NCBI RefSeq assembly: GCF_000003815.2
Contig: NC_049981.1
Location: forward strand, 16,534,290-16,596,289
DNA: 62,000 nt
Direction of reading: 5' to 3'
Source of the DNA: Branchiostoma floridae
Taxonomy: Eukaryota > Chordata > Leptocardii > Amphioxiformes > Branchiostomatidae
Made by a program: the position numbers and the translations under genes. Below, piece by piece: positions 33,701 to 48,700 of the stretch (the first letter of the stretch is position 1; each line of letters opens with the position of its first letter). Below the pieces are notes generated by a model. That model searched no databases and had not been told where the DNA came from. It saw only the letters and a list, made by a program, of their open reading frames with translations.

Positions 33701-36700
33701 TTGCAAAAATAGCGATCGAGCAAAATAATTGCAAATAAAACGATATCGATCTCTAATACAACATTCTGAAATTAGGTTAAATTATGTGGACATTCTAGGT
33801 GGATTTGAAGATAAGAAAGCCAATACACCAATTGCGATTCTCAACGCACTTTTTAAAGGTCAATGCCATACATGAGCCAACGTAATAATTTATTATTGCA
33901 GCCACTCCTGTTTGACAGCACGTGGTCACGGTCATAGCAATGCAATGCCTCCCGGCCCAGTGGTGTCGCAAATTGAAGTATAATTAAACGGCTTATGCCG
34001 TCCACTGGAGGGAGATAGATGTACCAGCAGATGACGGATTACTCATTGCAAACAACCGTATCCACAGCCGATATGCACTTTAACTTCAATAGAAGGCACA
34101 TCTGCGACAACCATGAAATTCAGTTAGTCCCAAAATAGCTATACATCAGCAACTATTCACATGAAGAACTATAATGGTACAGTTTCAAAAGATTTACTTT
34201 TTCAATACAGTTTGCTAAGATGGCGACTATGGTCACTGAATGTCAACCTTTTGGGAATGATAAATGCGAGCATTTTCAGGGTGCCGGTGGCGAAATAAAG
34301 CTATTGAAGATATTGTTTGGTATATTACACAGTTAGCAACAAAAGTTTAGCTGACTTTACAGACGTTATTTCTCAGGGGGCGTAAACAGCTTATTTTTAC
34401 TATTAGGTCGGACTTAGAGATTGGTAATAATCATCTCGTGGCTTTTCTACGTGCTTCCATCTTATCTAACATAAGTCCAATTATATTGGCAACGCACTTT
34501 ACAGAGTCGGCAGCTGTCTTCTGAACAAGCAAGGAGAATCGTCCTTCAAATCCGATCTAAATTTTCTATGAAAGAAGTCACACGCCATGCTAACTAGGGA
34601 AACCTGGTGTGTCTCGACTATCTAGGAGGACAACCTAATACATATTGCAGACTGATTTCAGCTAGCCCCAGCCCCATTTGCTGTATGCAGTAGAACAAGC
34701 GGTGATGATGATTAATTAGCTGACACAATGTTTCTTTTAGAGTGACAAATTGTAAGAAGTGTGGGATCAATGCACATAGTCAGTGACATTGGCAACGACT
34801 CAAAAATGAAGCTGGCGCAAGGACAGAAAACTTTAGGAATCAAGAATCAGATCAAAAGTATATTTCCAGCAGAACACAAAATGCAAAATTCTTTAATGTA
34901 CGACCTTTGAATTGACGAACTGATATCTAACTATATTCGGTACTGCAGCACTGAGTGAAAAAAAAAATTTCTAAAAAAATTTTTAGTCTGCTCCTTGAAC
35001 ATCTGACCTTATGTCTGTCTCTATGTGAACTATCGATCAGCATTTCTGTTGTAGATGTCAGGGAATCTGTTAAGAACGCGTAAGACACCCATTTAACGCA
35101 CACTCTCATTTGGGTAAAGAAACCATGACCTAATATAGCTCTGAAAAAATTAGTATGCAAAATCAGTATGCATCTACTGTACGTCAGATAATCTGGTAAA
35201 ACACAGTAAGAAATGTTATTTCAAATACACTGAATTTGTCCTTCAATTTGTTAACTGTTTAACTTATTTCTTATTGCTCAACATTTGACCTTATGTAGCT
35301 AAAAGAAATATTGATCTGTTTGTCTGTTGTAAATGTCAAATAATTAAGTTTCTAAGACCCCTCCCCCATCAATCTCCTTCATCTTGTCCATGCTTAAGAA
35401 CCCCCTCCTCGGGTCAGTAACTTAACGGAGTCATTGACCTTAGCAATGACGACATACCCGCCCCAGGTGGTGCGAATTCCCAGGATTATTAGACGGTTAC
35501 TTACTTTAGATCAAACCAAGTAACCCCAGAGGGAGACGACCCAATATCTTTTTCCGATACGCTTCTGTTGGCAAGCTGTAGATTCATGGAAGGCCCATGG
35601 AAGTTATTGAACTCAAGGTGTGAATCAGTGAGAGGCGGGCGACTCTGCGTGGCGCAGAGGCATTGTATGTTCCACTTGTCATTAATCTTTATCTGTAATA
35701 TCTGACTGAAACAGTCGCCATTTACTGCAGTCAAGGGCCATCTGATTCATGGGTGAAATTGTATGCCACACCCACGTAGTATTCTTAAAAGTTGCCAGAC
35801 ATTTGCGCTGACGAAAGTAAAATGCCAGCTGGAACATTTTTAATATTTTTATTTTTGAGATGACTAATAATAAGCGTGCAACGATACAAACGTGTTTCAA
35901 ACCAATCGCAAGAAGGGTCTAAATACTCTACGGACTCTGTCCGTCTCTTCAATTCTTATCGTGTTCACTATCTAGATAATAGATGATTGATAGAGTAATA
36001 AAATCACCTTTTGTTTACTTCTCATATCCTAGATTAGCAGATAGGTACATGTAACACGAGTGAGAGAATAGATAAATAAACATCACTTTCAGAGTCGTGG
36101 GAATAGCGCCTTTCACAGATATGGATTACAGACTTAGCTATTTCAGTGTGCGCTCGTATTTGATCGGTGACATGTGTTGGACAAGTAATCGCCATTACCA
36201 CGAATTTCTGGCTTAAAAGCCGTTTACAGAGAGACGTGCCGAATGGCATTCTGATGGCACATTCTTAAACAGCCTCATTTGTTGAGAACTTGTTGGGCTA
36301 ATGGTTTTGGGCTAAAAATTTGCGCTCAGGGGTCAGACAGAGACACACATATACACACCGCTGACATTTGCTGCTGTTTCGTCTCTTTCGAAATAAAACA
36401 CCTGTTGGCCTTGGTGGTAAAGTACGCCTGCTTAATAGATAGCTTTTCTTGAATTCATCAAAAAAAGCATGCCGATGGCAAAAACAAACTATAGACCAGA
36501 AAGGCAACGTTTTCCTGAAAATACAAAATGTTTTCCCCGTATCCTTTTGTCAAGCTCGCACACATTTGGCTCGCCCTACAAAAAACTACATCTACTAAGC
36601 CCGTCCTTTAGTATTGCATGTGAGTAAAAATGTGTTCTTATGTGTGATATACTAACCCAGTTGTAAGCTCTGATTGGTCCCTGACAGAAGAAGAAATAAA

Positions 36701-39700
36701 CCGAACAGCAGGAAAACAATATGTGTTACCCTATAGGGGAAACTTGGACCACAATAAATTCAAGCTCAGATATCTCACATGTTGTAAAACAGCATAACCT
36801 TTCATGATGTGGTACCGGGTAGCAATATCCGTACATGTTCTACATGATGTATGGCAGGGGGAGCTCTATTTCCTTTAACCTGGAGTCAAGATGTTGTCAG
36901 GTGTTCGAGGTCACCAGTGAGAGACAATCTGAGCGAAAAGTCTATGAATACCTCCCGGGCATATTGGCAAAACGGTGAGCACACAAGGTACTGATGGAAT
37001 TTGGTGCAATCAGCTTAAAGGGAAAAGTAATACTGCCGGGAATATAGACCATACTGATAATGGAGGTTGGTAGAATCGTTAAACATGTGCTAAACGACCA
37101 CAGACTACATTTCTGTCCCTGCGTCTTCAATCTGCACGAAATGGCGAGCTTAAAAGTTCCGGTACGTACTTACATCTATTGCGCATTTGCAAAAGCTATT
37201 TTAAACCCATCATCAAGCCACCACCCTAGATAGGACTTTCAACGTTAGATGAATTCTAATAGAAACTCTAAGTTTATTTCAGCCTTAGAATATGCTCCTA
37301 CAAAAGAGATAGAGTTCTAGCATTCATCTGCTATTAATGAACACTGTAAATGCTACCTGTGGGCAGGGCAGGAAGATCTCGTTGAGGTCAAACTAGTTCG
37401 ATTTTACCATAAAGGTCATGAAGTCAAAGGGACATAACCTAATTCAATACCTGAAGATCCAGAAAGGCAATAACACAGGGATTGGACGTAAGGAGAAAAT
37501 GACGCACTCACATTTAACCTTCATCTGCTCCTGCATTAGAGGCGATTATACAGAAACCTGTACAAAAAAATGACCGGCAAAAGTATATGATGGCCCCCCT
37601 CAAAACGGAGAGAGCCTGTTATGGTACTCTCCAAGCAGAGGTTGGTGGGAAAAATTGTGACCTTTTCCTTTCATATTTTTTTTCAACCGGCCTTCCCACC
37701 AAGCCGAAAAATTATGAAAGGAAAAGGTCACGATTTTTCCCCCCAACCTCTGCTTGGAGAGTATGTTATGGAGGCTACCTACGATGCCTCATGTAATCAT
37801 TACCTCCATCAAAAACAGATGTGTTGTTTTTGGTCTGTTTCTCTCTGTTGTGTTTCCCATTATTTTTGGTCAATGTAACTAAAGAACCTTGGATTGATTG
37901 TGACGATATGTGATATGTGAGTAGGTGTTGAGAAGACAAAGGTCAAGGTCGACTATGGCCTTGATACTACAGCAGAATTTCTGTTTTCTTTATTTTTCTC
38001 CTGGACATACTTCGGTCTTGATGTTTTGGTGGCAGATAGACTTTGATGTATGGTTTGATGTAGGATTCTTTTTCTTTCTTCGTACTGCCTAGTCTCTTTG
38101 CAGAGATTTGCGGCAGATTGCGCATGGGTTAGTCACATCACAACTGCCTGGTACGAATACACAAAGGAAAATAAAGGAAAATGGTAAAGAAAAAGAAAAA
38201 AACAACTGATTTTGTGTGTGCACAGGCCAAATGCGTTTGGTGGGTTAGTATTACATGTTTTTACATATGTACAAGACGTGTGGTGGTGGCTCAATGCATC
38301 AAAGTCCGGCTCAAATCAGTTTTGAACTGTGAGAGAGATCCCGCCTCCCCCACAGGTTCAAGTTCGTCTCAAGGTTTGATCAATAGTGTTTCACACAAGA
38401 AACATTTGGGACCCACATCTTTTATTAAACATTAGATGTCATTTCCTTGTCGTCAGGGAATCAGCTTGTTAGTCTTCCGTGTGGTCCCTTTGATATCTGA
38501 CATGTTGTGGTAAGGGGGTAGAAGTATGATATTCATGCTTTGGACATTCATTTTGCCTGCAAAGCTAGCTGCGATACTGCATCTACTCTTGCGTTGATCA
38601 TACTCTCTGATCTGCATTCTGTGTAACACAAAACATTTACAGACAGGCGACTGCGATCACATCGGAAAATGTCCCCTATTTGAGTCGTGCATATATGTTT
38701 TTCCATACATAGCCTAAAGTTATCTAAAGCAGAGGTCTCTAGTACCCTCTACTGATAAAAAACTTTCAAACCAATATAGATGACGCTTTATCCTTGTCCT
38801 GAATGCTCGATTATCAAGATTGAAACTTGCTATTGAAGCGTTTCATGGACCAGATCATCACCACTAGCTCGCTTGTCATGTTCTTCCACATTATACATAT
38901 GCCAAAAAGCAGTTACTCATACCCCTTTCCAATAGGACGGCGCTCTCGCCGCGCTCTCTCTGCGTCCTGAAATTTGACATATCGCTCAATTAATTGTATA
39001 GAAAAGAAACAAATCTTTGTACATTTTGTGTGTTTTGTTGTTTTCTCAGTCACACTTTTACGTTTTGTATGATATACCCAGTGTGAAAGCGCGATGGTTA
39101 CACATGTTCTATTTAGGTCGTAGTGGGAGGGCAGCGCGATCGCCGTATAGTGGAAAGAGGGCCTCTTGAAAGCAACATGACCGGTCTAAAATCATATGCA
39201 GGTGCTTGAATAACTATTTTTTGCACATATCTTATTACCGACGCACATTATACATAATCGTTCTTCTTTCTTTTTCTTCTCCTCCCTAGCGATTTAGGTC
39301 TGCTACGTAATTACCTTCAGCTTTGATCACATGAGCGGATCACACAGTGCGAATTCTTGGTTGGTTAGGCCAGTGTGTTCTGAGTAATCAAATATAATTT
39401 TTATGGGCCGCAAAACAATTCTTGGTACTTTGTTTCTGTATGTCCCAGGGGTGCCAGCGTGAGTCTAATGCAATTACCCCTCAGGTGGATTATTTTCCAG
39501 ACAAAGGTTGGCGCCAGGACCCCACGATGAGGAGAGTCACTGAAGAGCTGTGAGACGCAATTACTATGCTAACTCGCACTTCTAATTAGCATGGGAATGT
39601 AGATGTAGCAAAGAAGCGCTGCAGCTGATTCTTCTCAAGTTAAGTCTAATAGAGAGAGCTGCCTCGCTGTGTATAATGCTTTCTGTGCAAACACTTGCCA

Positions 39701-42700
39701 CATCGGGTAGAGCAGATGTGAGACCAAAGTGCGTATGCCATCAACATAGCCACTTCGTTTTGTCTCTATGTAGCAATGTCGGCGGGCGCGAAGTCTAGAA
39801 CTCATGGGTTCTATCCTTGACTTTCCTGGCTGGACTTTGTGTCCTTATGAAAGACACTTTACATTACTTTAGTCACGATCACTCCACGGTAAAAAATATG
39901 GCTACCTAACTTCCGCTGGAGGTAAAGGTGGCAGTAGACGAGGATTGGGCTAATAGTCCTCCAATGCCGTGCCAAAGACTGACACAGCGGATAACAACCC
40001 ACGGCCCCTCAAAAGGCAATTTTTACAGTCCGTCCACGGATCAATGTTTTCGACATTTAAAAACAGTTGGTTGGCGCAGCTTGTCAACAGCCACCAGCGC
40101 AAACCACCAGCCTACAACAATCATGTTTGTGGAAGGTCGGGATGCCATGTCCAGCTATGTGTAACCAGGGCTTAGGTTTGTAGCAATATTGTTAAAACAT
40201 TGCGTTAGAAAGATATATTACCTTTGGCAAACACTAATCCGCTAAAGAGCTTGAGAATATATTTGATTCTTCTCATGAGCTAATGGAGCCTCTTAAAAGC
40301 ACTTTGCTCGACTCTGTCGAAATATATTACTACAACAGCTACATTTTAACACCGCCTAGACTATTTGTCTCTAAGCTGGTTCATCAAAGACTAGCTACCT
40401 GATGACGAAGTTAAAAATCATAACTATTCTTTATGTACAGGAAAATTGAAGTATGGTCGATTTTATTATCACAGGGCTACGATGATGGCTTTCCACTAAT
40501 GTAACTACGCCTTTTTGTCTTCTGAGTTCGGGATCAAAGCAAAGGCATGTATGGGACAGGATTCACAACATGATCTATGCTCTGCACGCTCCCGCGGTTT
40601 AAAGAGGTCAAATTGTTGATTGTTCTCATTTCTATTGCTCTCGAAATCAATGATTGAATCAAAGACTACTAATCGGGTGCCGTTTGAGTGCTGTTCCGTG
40701 ATTATGGTGACCCCATGCTACCACACCATACGCTTCAATCAGGTGGAAGATTGATTTTTGTTCCCAGAAGTCATTACACGCAATACTGAGACAATAACAT
40801 AATCATCGATCCTAAATTTGATTTTGATAAATTTCCCTGACTTTTCCCTTGATATGGAGAACAGCTGTTGTAATAGCGTCACCAGCTTTGAAAAAAACTA
40901 CTCATCATGATTTGCCAAAAATTTTAATCTTTAGAAATTCTTCATTGTCCATAAATAAATAGGACTGGGATAGAAAACACATTAAAGTCATGTATATAGA
41001 CTGTACATCAACTATAGTCTATTTTTTTACCTATTATCCTGCTTATTATATAATACTGGACATTTTAAAGCCTAATTATAAGCTCCTAATCGTAATTATG
41101 CTGTCCTTCAGTAAACGAAGACTGCTGCCAGAACTTGAGTGCCCAATATAGCACCTTCTCAGAACAGTATCTATCCCATAAGTGCATTTCACGGAGTATG
41201 CTTCAAGGACGTATCCACAAACATTGGAAAAATCCCCCTTTCCATCTAACCTTGCCAGAAGCACCGATTTATCACACTTCTGCTGATTTAGCCGGAAACG
41301 AATTGCCCTTGTCCATAATCTGAGGGAGAAACTCTCCAAAGAGCCGAATAGCCGGCAGATCGGAATGCTCGATGCGCGTCCGTGCAGACCTTAATTTCAA
41401 CATCTCTTTTTTCTCCACTCGTGTGGAAAGCATATCACGACAGTACGCGCAATATCAAATCTTCCCGGAATATGTTATAAGCTTATATGATTTTCCTGAA
41501 AGCCACTGAGATTACGGTTCTGATGGGACTGCATACGTGACGAAGTAAACGTGTATATAAGGGTAACACATTTCCCAATGTATAGATTTTTTTGCATATC
41601 ATGATTTATACGTATTGATCATAAAACAGGAACTGGAGCTGATTTAGGTGATTTCAAACACTTTTAAGGAAAGTATTATTGACAGTTTTTCAAGGACTAA
41701 GAAAATAAACCTAATGGATCTTTTGAGCTGACGTTCTCATGATTGCGTGAAACCAGCGAGGCGTTATCAGATATGTTGGGATGGGAGGTATACTCACAGG
41801 AATAGAACATCACACTTTATATAGCAATTCAGATTAGCTGTGGGGGTGTGGAATTGTGTGAAGAATGGAATTTCGCCAGCCGTGTGGAATCTCATACGGA
41901 TGGAATTACAAATTTTATCTTGAACCATACGTAAATCTAACGACCCAACATCATCAGTGTTTGACAGGAAAACATATTTTTGACAGAGATGTAAACAGGA
42001 CAAAGGGCTATCTCTGTAACTTCAGGGATGGCTATCTGCTTAGTTAGTAGTCCAATTATAATTCATGGCATACCGATATGTCAGACAGTTAATATGTCAG
42101 GTCCAGATGGAAAAAAAATTCATGAACATATGTTTTTATCTCCAGGGGCAAAGAGGGTAAGAAAGAAAGTAAGTATTCCCAATGTCAATACCTTACTAGG
42201 CAGTTCAAAATGCGTACACTTAACCGACGTACAGTTCGAAATGTGAAAACTTGACCGACAAGGCAGTTCGGAATGTGAACACTTGACCAACAAGGCAGTT
42301 CGAAATGTCAACCGACCGTACCCTTTGTAGAAAGAACGATTATCCTCTTGCCTCCAAGAGATGCAGATCGATAATACTTATTTGCTTATTACATAATTTG
42401 AGCACAAATATTACTTTAAAATTTGTTCTACATATCAACTATCACCCGCAATATGCCCCGCAAGGCAGTATCAAATTTGAGAGTTTGTTAAGAAAGCGAA
42501 TATATGAGAGCGATACAAAAGATAAGTCCCTTGCCTTCGGGAGAAACATCGCCTTTATCTGCTTAGTTCGCAACTCCTATCGTTATCTCCTTATCCTCAG
42601 ATTTATTGTCATAAGAGGGATTGAATCGCACCCCCTGTAGTTGACCCAAGTTTCTGCCTATCAACAGCTTCACGGGCCGACTATGGATTTTCTAGTTAAT

Positions 42701-45700
42701 CGCATAAAATCGTAGATTTGCTTAGGGAAACTCTATTAGTTACTGCTTAAGCGATCTTTAATCCAAAGAAGTCTACAACCCAATGACATTTATCACATTA
42801 TTCAACCAATAAAGACAATTTATCAGAGTGGTTTTCTTATTTGACATTTGACAATACAGAAAGCCTTATCGAAAAAAGAAACAGTGAAATACGTTTTCAT
42901 TGATTGATGATTACAAGGGTGAAACTAATTAAAAGGTAATGGCTGCCAATCCGTGTCTACCGCGTCAATAACGACTTGTCATTCTCTCCAAGTGTGATGA
43001 TACATGTTAATTGTGAAGGGAATATGTTGTTGGTAGACCACAAGAACAACTGTGATGACATGTAATGCAATGGTTTTGTGATTGGTTTCGGTTATCATGA
43101 AAGAGATATTCCGACTTCACAGGGTTTCAAGTCAGAAAATGCAAATGTAGAAATTGGTAGCTCACAATACCTATGATGACGTGTTGTTATTACCATGCAT
43201 GTTGTAGAATGATATAAAATTGCAAATGGAATTTCCGATTGTTGTGCTTGGACCTGAAGCTTGACACAAAATACGTTGGTAATCTGGTAAACTGTTGTTT
43301 TAAAAAATTGGGAATAACATTAACATCAACTATTTGAATGGTTTATTCTTTCTTGTGTTGATCTGTATCTATAGCTCATCTTAAGCATTTACATCTAGAA
43401 TCTATCTGTTTTGTGGCTCATTTTTCCCATTGGTCTCTTGGCTTGAATGCCATGATACCTGCTGGTAATTTGATTTAGGAAGTTATGATAAAAATGAAAT
43501 AGGGAATATTTTTTCTATTGATTAAAACTCGGACGGTACGGCGAAAATTCCCTTCAAGATAGAAGATTAAACTTCAATTGGGTTCTGTGGCTTAGTAGAG
43601 TTGGTAGAGTTTTCGACTTAGGACCAAGTGGTTCCGGGTTTGAATCCTGTCATGTCGCCGGTCATGGTTACCTGACTTGGGCGGGGAGGTACAAGAGCCA
43701 TATTATTATGTCTGCGTAGTCCGAGCACACTTGAACTAAAATGTACATTTTAGATATGGATAACATTACAGTACAGCTAGCACAGTACAGCTGTAAATCC
43801 ACATATGATCTATGCGTTAATTAGAAACCTACGTGCAGATCTCACAAGGGTACGCCATTTAATTTCCTTCCTCAAAATAGAACGACATTTTAGAGCGATG
43901 TCAGTGACTTCCATCGAGAGTTCAATGACCTCGTAAAGAATAATGTGCATATGATAAGAAAATGCATAATTTCATTTCTGTGGAGGGCGATAGCAACCCT
44001 TATGATTGAACATAATCACAGAGCAATACTGATTTTGCGATAATGAAAACCTCATTTATCTTGATAAGAAATGCAGAGTTTCAAAGTTCCGTTGCACTGC
44101 ACATGAGAGTAGGCTGAAGAGGTCTTTGATGATGTACTTATATGAACCAGGCATTTGATTGTCAAAAATATTTTTAAAAATGTTTATTGTCTTCCAGCGT
44201 AAGGCTGCCTGTGTGTCCACTATAAAGATCTTGCCTGAAAACTGCCATAACTCATCATCATTTGGCAGCTTAAACAACTAAAAGTCAGCTCAGTGTATAA
44301 CTGTTATGTTACGTTATGGTACGTTACGTTATTTTATGTTACTTTACGTTACGTTATCTTATGCTATGCTATGTCATGTTATGCTATGTGATCATGTATG
44401 ACTGCGACTGGTTCCATTGAGCTGCAAAGGTGCGTTCCTTATGCTCTTACCACAGTGACTTATGTGTGAGGATTCTCTCTCTCCCCTCTCGCTGACGGTG
44501 ATATCCAACGTAAAACAATTAGTCTGCAGAAATGAGCTGGACTGTTATAAATTTCTTCAAGATCTTACTTGATAAAGTTTTCGTCAGGCCGGCGGCGATA
44601 CCGAAGATCTTCTGCAGCATCCTTATCTTTGTCTGGTACGAAACCAACGAGACAGCATAGCATAACAAGCTTTAGAATGTCGTTTCATTTCATTAAAGCT
44701 AATATCAGGTTGACACAAAAACATAGGCATTACTTGTCTCTTCTAAGAATTGTGAGAAAGTGATCACACATGTTATGAGAGCAAAGTACCAAGAAAAACT
44801 GATTTTACTTGAAAACAGCGTCATAACCTAAAATGCATCACAAAGACGTGGTGATTGCAGCCAAATGTGCAGGAATCAAAATGAATACCATAATTTTAGC
44901 TTCTTTGCATGCATGCATATTTTCACTTAAAAGCAGATTGCAATAGCACGTATTAAAAGACATTTTAAGACGGTTATGGTACTATTTGATGATACATTTG
45001 GATAGGGTCTGCCTGATGCGGATTTATATATACAAGCTTTTTACCCGATAATGTCTCATATTGTATTAGTATATTGTAAACTATTTGATGCCTGCGTTGT
45101 CCCAATATTGACTTATGGTGCAGAAGTATGGGGCAAGAGTGGATTGAACGACAAGTCACCAATTGAACAACTTCATCTTAAGTTTTGTAAATGGATGTTA
45201 GGTGTAAGAAAAAACTCGAGTAATCTAGCAACAAGAGCAGAATTGGGCAGGTATCCCCTGTGGATTGAAGTACATACTAGATTATATTCATATTACAAAA
45301 GATTAGTTAAAGAAGTTCCAACAAATAGCCTACAATTTGAAGCCTTCCTTGTACAACAGGACTTGCACAGACGTAAGCTACCATGTTGGCTATCCAATGT
45401 TAGTAAAATCCTGGAGGAGTCAGGGTTTGCGTACCTATTGCTTAACCCTCAAACCACCGTAGCTTTTTTGTGACGTAGATTACCGTATGGGGTCAAAACT
45501 GACCCCAAAACGTTTTGTACAAATACAGTTTTTTTGTGAATCTTTTTGTGATTTGTGTATATGTATAGTTTCATTAATCTATGTGGGACAGTCTGACATG
45601 ATTCGGTGAGAATACTTTTAGCTCATTATCATAATTAATGCAAAAGATCACGAGGACCACATTTTGCACCAACGCTATTCAGACCGGGAAGGAGGTTTTT

Positions 45701-48700
45701 GATGCCTGTACCAGCTTCAATGCCATATAGCGCCTGAATGGCTTATGCTAAGGCCACCAAACTTGGTAACTTTTTAGGACATGTTAAAAGCAAACATTTT
45801 CAGTGAACAAAGTATGTTCATCATTTTTTATGTTGCCATGGTAACGAAATTTAGACAGACATATTTATTACGAAATTTTCTAATTTTGTATTAAACATTT
45901 AAGTTTTAAGGTTTTCTTGGCAAATAACAATTGTTTATCACATCTTACAAAATTCAACATACATTTTAGGACTCAATATTCATAATCTATACTAATTCGA
46001 TGACGTCATCAGTCAAAATCCAAGATGGCGGCCGATATTACCTAGATGACGTCATAATGTCGTCATATAACATGAGAATGGCACAAAAGTTGCTACAATA
46101 ATTTTGGCTTACATGTACATCATTCTCTGAAAATTTCGTGATCCTACGATAAGTAGTTTAGGAGTGGGTCGCAAAAGTTTGTTTAAAATAATGCTGGGGT
46201 CAGTTTTGACCCCACTGGACCATGCATAAACTTTCGAGGATAACTTAATCAACAATGAGTCAATCTCGGTAAAAACGTATAAGAAGTTATAGGACAGATG
46301 TACAAACAAACTCCTATAAGGAAATTTGTTTTCGACCAGAAATGACATAATGGCACACATTGATATACGCCTGGGGTCAGTTTTGACCCCATACGGTGGT
46401 TTGAGGGTTAACAGTGATCACAACACATCGTTGGCTCAGGCTGAAATAAAACAAAGACTGGAAGACACCTTTCTTCAAAACTTTTACTCAGAAATTAACT
46501 CCCCTGGTATTAAAGAAAACCAAGGGAATAAATTAAGAACCTACAGAAAATTCAAGTATACATATGAAAGAGAAAAATACCTCGATATAACAAATTTTAG
46601 CTATCGCCGAGCCATGACTAAACTAAGGATCAGCGATCATCCTCTACAAATTGAAGCCGGTAGATACACCCGCACTCCTCCAAATGATAGATTATGTATG
46701 TTTTGTGATAAGAACTATAGGTATATAGAAGATGAAGCGCACTTTCTTCTAGAATGCTCACTGTATAAAGATATACGCAATACCTTTGTTAATAGTACTA
46801 CGCTTGCAAAACAGAAATATGCACAACTAACAAAAGAAGACTTTTTCAAATATATGATGACATCAGTTAACTATGATTTGATAGAAGAACTCTGTAAGTT
46901 CGTCTTCACATGTTTCAAGAAGAGGGAGGAAGCATGTAGAAATATAGTCGTAAGTAGAACATAGGATAGCTTACTTATCAGACTCTTTGTATGCGACTTA
47001 CTGCATTTAGCCCTAGGAGGGCATGAATATGCAATAAACTTCATTGTCATTGTCATTGTCATTGTATTCCGACTTCCAAGCAGCCTATATACATGTAGTT
47101 GAAATATGTTACTACAACTTGTCAGGTTGTTGACGCTACACGATGCTAAAAAATTAGTCTGAGAATTTAACTCTCTGATAGCCTTTCTATTACAATAATA
47201 CTGTCCTCTAAGTTAAATAGTGGAGGAGATATTAGGATTTCAGATATTTTTTCTACATCAAAGCCCCATCTTCTTGCATTTTCATTGGTGCATCTAGTGC
47301 ACCCTTGGACTGTGTATGTCAACACTTCGCATTCAAATGTGCGTAGAGCACAGGATTTAACAACTCTAGTCGGTGGTGTTTTGTTGTACTAAATGGAAAT
47401 AGCAGCACATAGGGAGCATTTTGTCAAAACAGGTAAGATGAATTGTTAGTGTATGACAATGATTATTACGAATCAGTTATCCAATACTAGTAATTGGTAT
47501 ACTGTCCTATCGAAAGTATTGCAAACTTTTACGAGATAACAATGAGTGATGTGATTTTCGACAGCACTTCTGTGTACATTTATTGACCAAGTCGCACACA
47601 TTTTGGCATCATTTATAAGTCAGTAAAAATCACGCAAAATAAATGAGTGAACATTTGAAAATAAACCACCGGTACCGTCGTGATAAATATGAAGTTATTA
47701 GAACTGTTGAAACACGTATCATATAACTCATGCCATTCAGATAATGCGATTTCAGATGTACATCAACACCCACTAATGACCTCATTTTTCTTGTTACCAA
47801 CTGACAAGGTGCATACATGAAGGTATAATTCAAGATCATTAGTCATGTGTCCCTATTAATTATAGTTTGTGCGACACGAGTCTCGAATTATCATGCCGTA
47901 TAAGTCGTCTTATAGGAAGTACTTACAATAATTCAGCCTGAAAGTCAAAGACGAACGAGAGTTATTATGCACTCTTCATATTCACCTTGGAAGATAGATT
48001 TGTATTGTCAAAGTTTGTACTCGTTCCACCAAGCCATGACGAATCTCAAATGTGGGCGTTATTGCAACTCAGCGTGCAAACTGTCTTGAAGGACTGCTGA
48101 GACAAATGAAACAATTTTCCACTCGTTAAGTCCCTCCTGCTGAACCGCAAACCCCCATCAGTTCCATGTAATGTGAATTAGATTGAGGGCACCTCGTCAT
48201 TGACCCTCTACATCAGTCCTGTCTAAGTTAACCTTCTTAACATGCCTGGTAGTTTGTGTCTGTCGGCGTTATTAACGTATTTGTCCACAGAGGCCGCGAC
48301 CTGCTGATGAACATGGTGGTATCGTTTGAAAGCGACTAGATCAAGTGACCTGGGGATACATATTTCATCAAACGGACTATTTTTAGATAGCAGAAGACTA
48401 TATAAGATAGCTACTTTGCACAATAATCAGGACATCTTCGATGACACCGATGTCAAAGTATGCTTGTGACCTTTGAAGGTTAGAATATTTTCTTTTCCAG
48501 CGGCATGTATGCATTTCTGGATGCATATATCCCACGCAGCAAGTCTACATGAATATGCTCATAGGAATAACCAAATATGTAATAAGTGTAAAATGACATA
48601 TCACTGTGGAAATTGTGATGAATTATCGTGAGTTAAGACGATCGATAGTGTTCAGAGTGGTATTCTCGGGTTTTCCTTGTAATTCTCTAAATGTAAATCG

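Larger units (their letters stand above)
45051..47066 (+). mobile_element. 5'-truncated non-LTR retrotransposon, split by a piggyBac-type MITE
   Basis: The left part (45051-45445) reads [38 protein letters not shown] and [12 protein letters not shown], the post-RT C-terminal region of LINEs. The right part (46412-46964) carries [25 protein letters not shown] and [13 protein letters not shown], a CCHC-like zinc-binding end, and stops at 46962-46964. The 3' tail is AATAAACTTCATTG followed by repeated TCATTG (to about 47066). Both halves stay open and use one frame once the inserted element and one TTAA are left out, so the insertion is recent relative to decay. The RT core is missing. Confidence 0.85.

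Noticed and set aside
43582-43655. Functional tRNA gene
   Set aside because: A and B boxes are present, but arm pairing is poor and the SINE body follows; better explained as a tRNA-derived SINE.
45051-46964. Two separate host genes at 45.1 and 46.4 kb
   Set aside because: They are halves of one LINE frame split by the TTAA-flanked element.
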